A DNA stretch of 16,306 nucleotides from Rodentolepis nana (taxonomy: Eukaryota; Platyhelminthes; Cestoda; Cyclophyllidea; Hymenolepididae), in contig UZAE01014160.1 in assembly GCA_900617975.1 (NCBI GenBank), positions 1 through 16,306 of the forward strand, given 5' to 3'. Positions within the stretch are counted from its first letter, which is position 1. The number at the start of each line of letters is the position of its first letter. The translations under genes were made by a program, and so were the position numbers. The notes beneath the pieces are model-generated. The model did no database searches. It saw only the letters and a program-made list of their open reading frames with translations, and was not told the origin of the DNA. Of this stretch, positions 15,981-16,306 are shown piece after piece.

Positions 15981-16306
15981 GGGCATCAAAGATTAATTTA
16001 TTTCAAATGGCAGGCGTTTTGATAACTATCATTAGCCATTTAGCTGACTTCGGGCTTCACAGAGGGAAGGTTCATCAAAGTAGAAGAAAGTCGAGGGGTG
16101 GGGAACAGAAGAGCGATTCACAGATGTAAAAGAGGCAGACAGACACAAAGGTAGAGAAAAAGGTAAAATGAGTACAGTGGAACGGGGGTCGTGGTAGTTT
16201 GAAGTCAGAAGTCAAATACCGGTTAATAGACTTTTTTGCCGTATGAGTATACGTTGCCCAGGGTGCACCACGTGGAGGTAAGTCTATCACACACCGAGGG
16301 CATCAA
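15981..16306 (-). mobile_element. SINE-like retroposon copy 12, target duplication cut by right edge
   Basis: Antisense copy, element at about 15995-16297. The left flank GGGCATCAAAGATT (15981-15994) is matched on the right by GGGCATCAA (16298-16306), where the window ends, so at least nine bases of the duplication are visible. The head is intact, with GAG|GTAAGT at 16275-16283. About 20-30 bases of the consensus are missing between GTGGAA and GTCGTGGTAG near 16180-16192. The frame on the minus strand (IDLPPRGAPWATYTHT) is the shared family frame. Confidence 0.93.

Noticed and set aside
10661..16297. MITE or other DNA transposon
   Set aside because: There are no terminal inverted repeats, duplications vary from 10 to 15 bp, and one end is a (TAAA)n tail, all pointing to target-primed retroposition.
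1..16306. Hammerhead ribozyme inside the SINE, as known in schistosome short retroposons
   Set aside because: No CTGATGA core with a partner GAAA and cleavage triplet was found in the consensus on either strand.
1..16306. CRISPR array, prokaryotic operon or phage features
   Set aside because: No short regularly spaced repeats, no coding density, no Shine-Dalgarno context.

Overview
The window looks like AT-rich nuclear DNA of a metazoan and is essentially non-coding. There are no prokaryotic gene arrays or ribosome-binding sites. Open frames are short and mostly lack an ATG. I cannot name the species. The dense short retroposons fit a repeat-rich invertebrate genome, and a parasitic flatworm is my best guess, at low confidence.

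The dominant feature is one family of interspersed elements of about 310-355 bp, present as 13 copies (one probably an assembly duplicate) in both orientations and covering about a quarter of the window. Each full copy starts with a constant 5' head (GGGGTGTGCGATAGACTTACC). The middle is a pyrimidine-rich body with a variable C-tract. The 3' end is a constant CATTTGATATAAATAAATA with a (TAAA)n tail. Nine copies, plus the duplicate, are flanked by direct repeats of 10-15 bp, so they were inserted one by one by a target-primed mechanism. Constant 5' ends, small size, no protein-coding capacity and a simple-repeat tail make this a SINE-type family. No clear tRNA or 5S head is visible.

Layout: 1-310, a copy cut by the left edge; 311-4462, SINE-poor DNA holding a decayed transposase-like helix-turn-helix fragment (1700-1898), a (CA)15 microsatellite (3351-3381) and two close palindromes (4298-4347); 4463-8184, three copies with a CCAAT/AP-1 cluster (5553-5710) and a GC-rich island (6745-6935) between them; 8185-10100, no recognised feature; 10101-16297, nine copies in 6.2 kb.

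An exact 576-bp direct repeat (10084-10659 and 11853-12428) is bounded by the only two ambiguous bases of the window. The SINE that begins at the first N lacks its target duplication there. This points to two overlapping contigs left unmerged with an unrelated 1.2-kb contig placed between them.

No gene could be called with confidence. The window may be intergenic or intronic; I see no recognisable exon.
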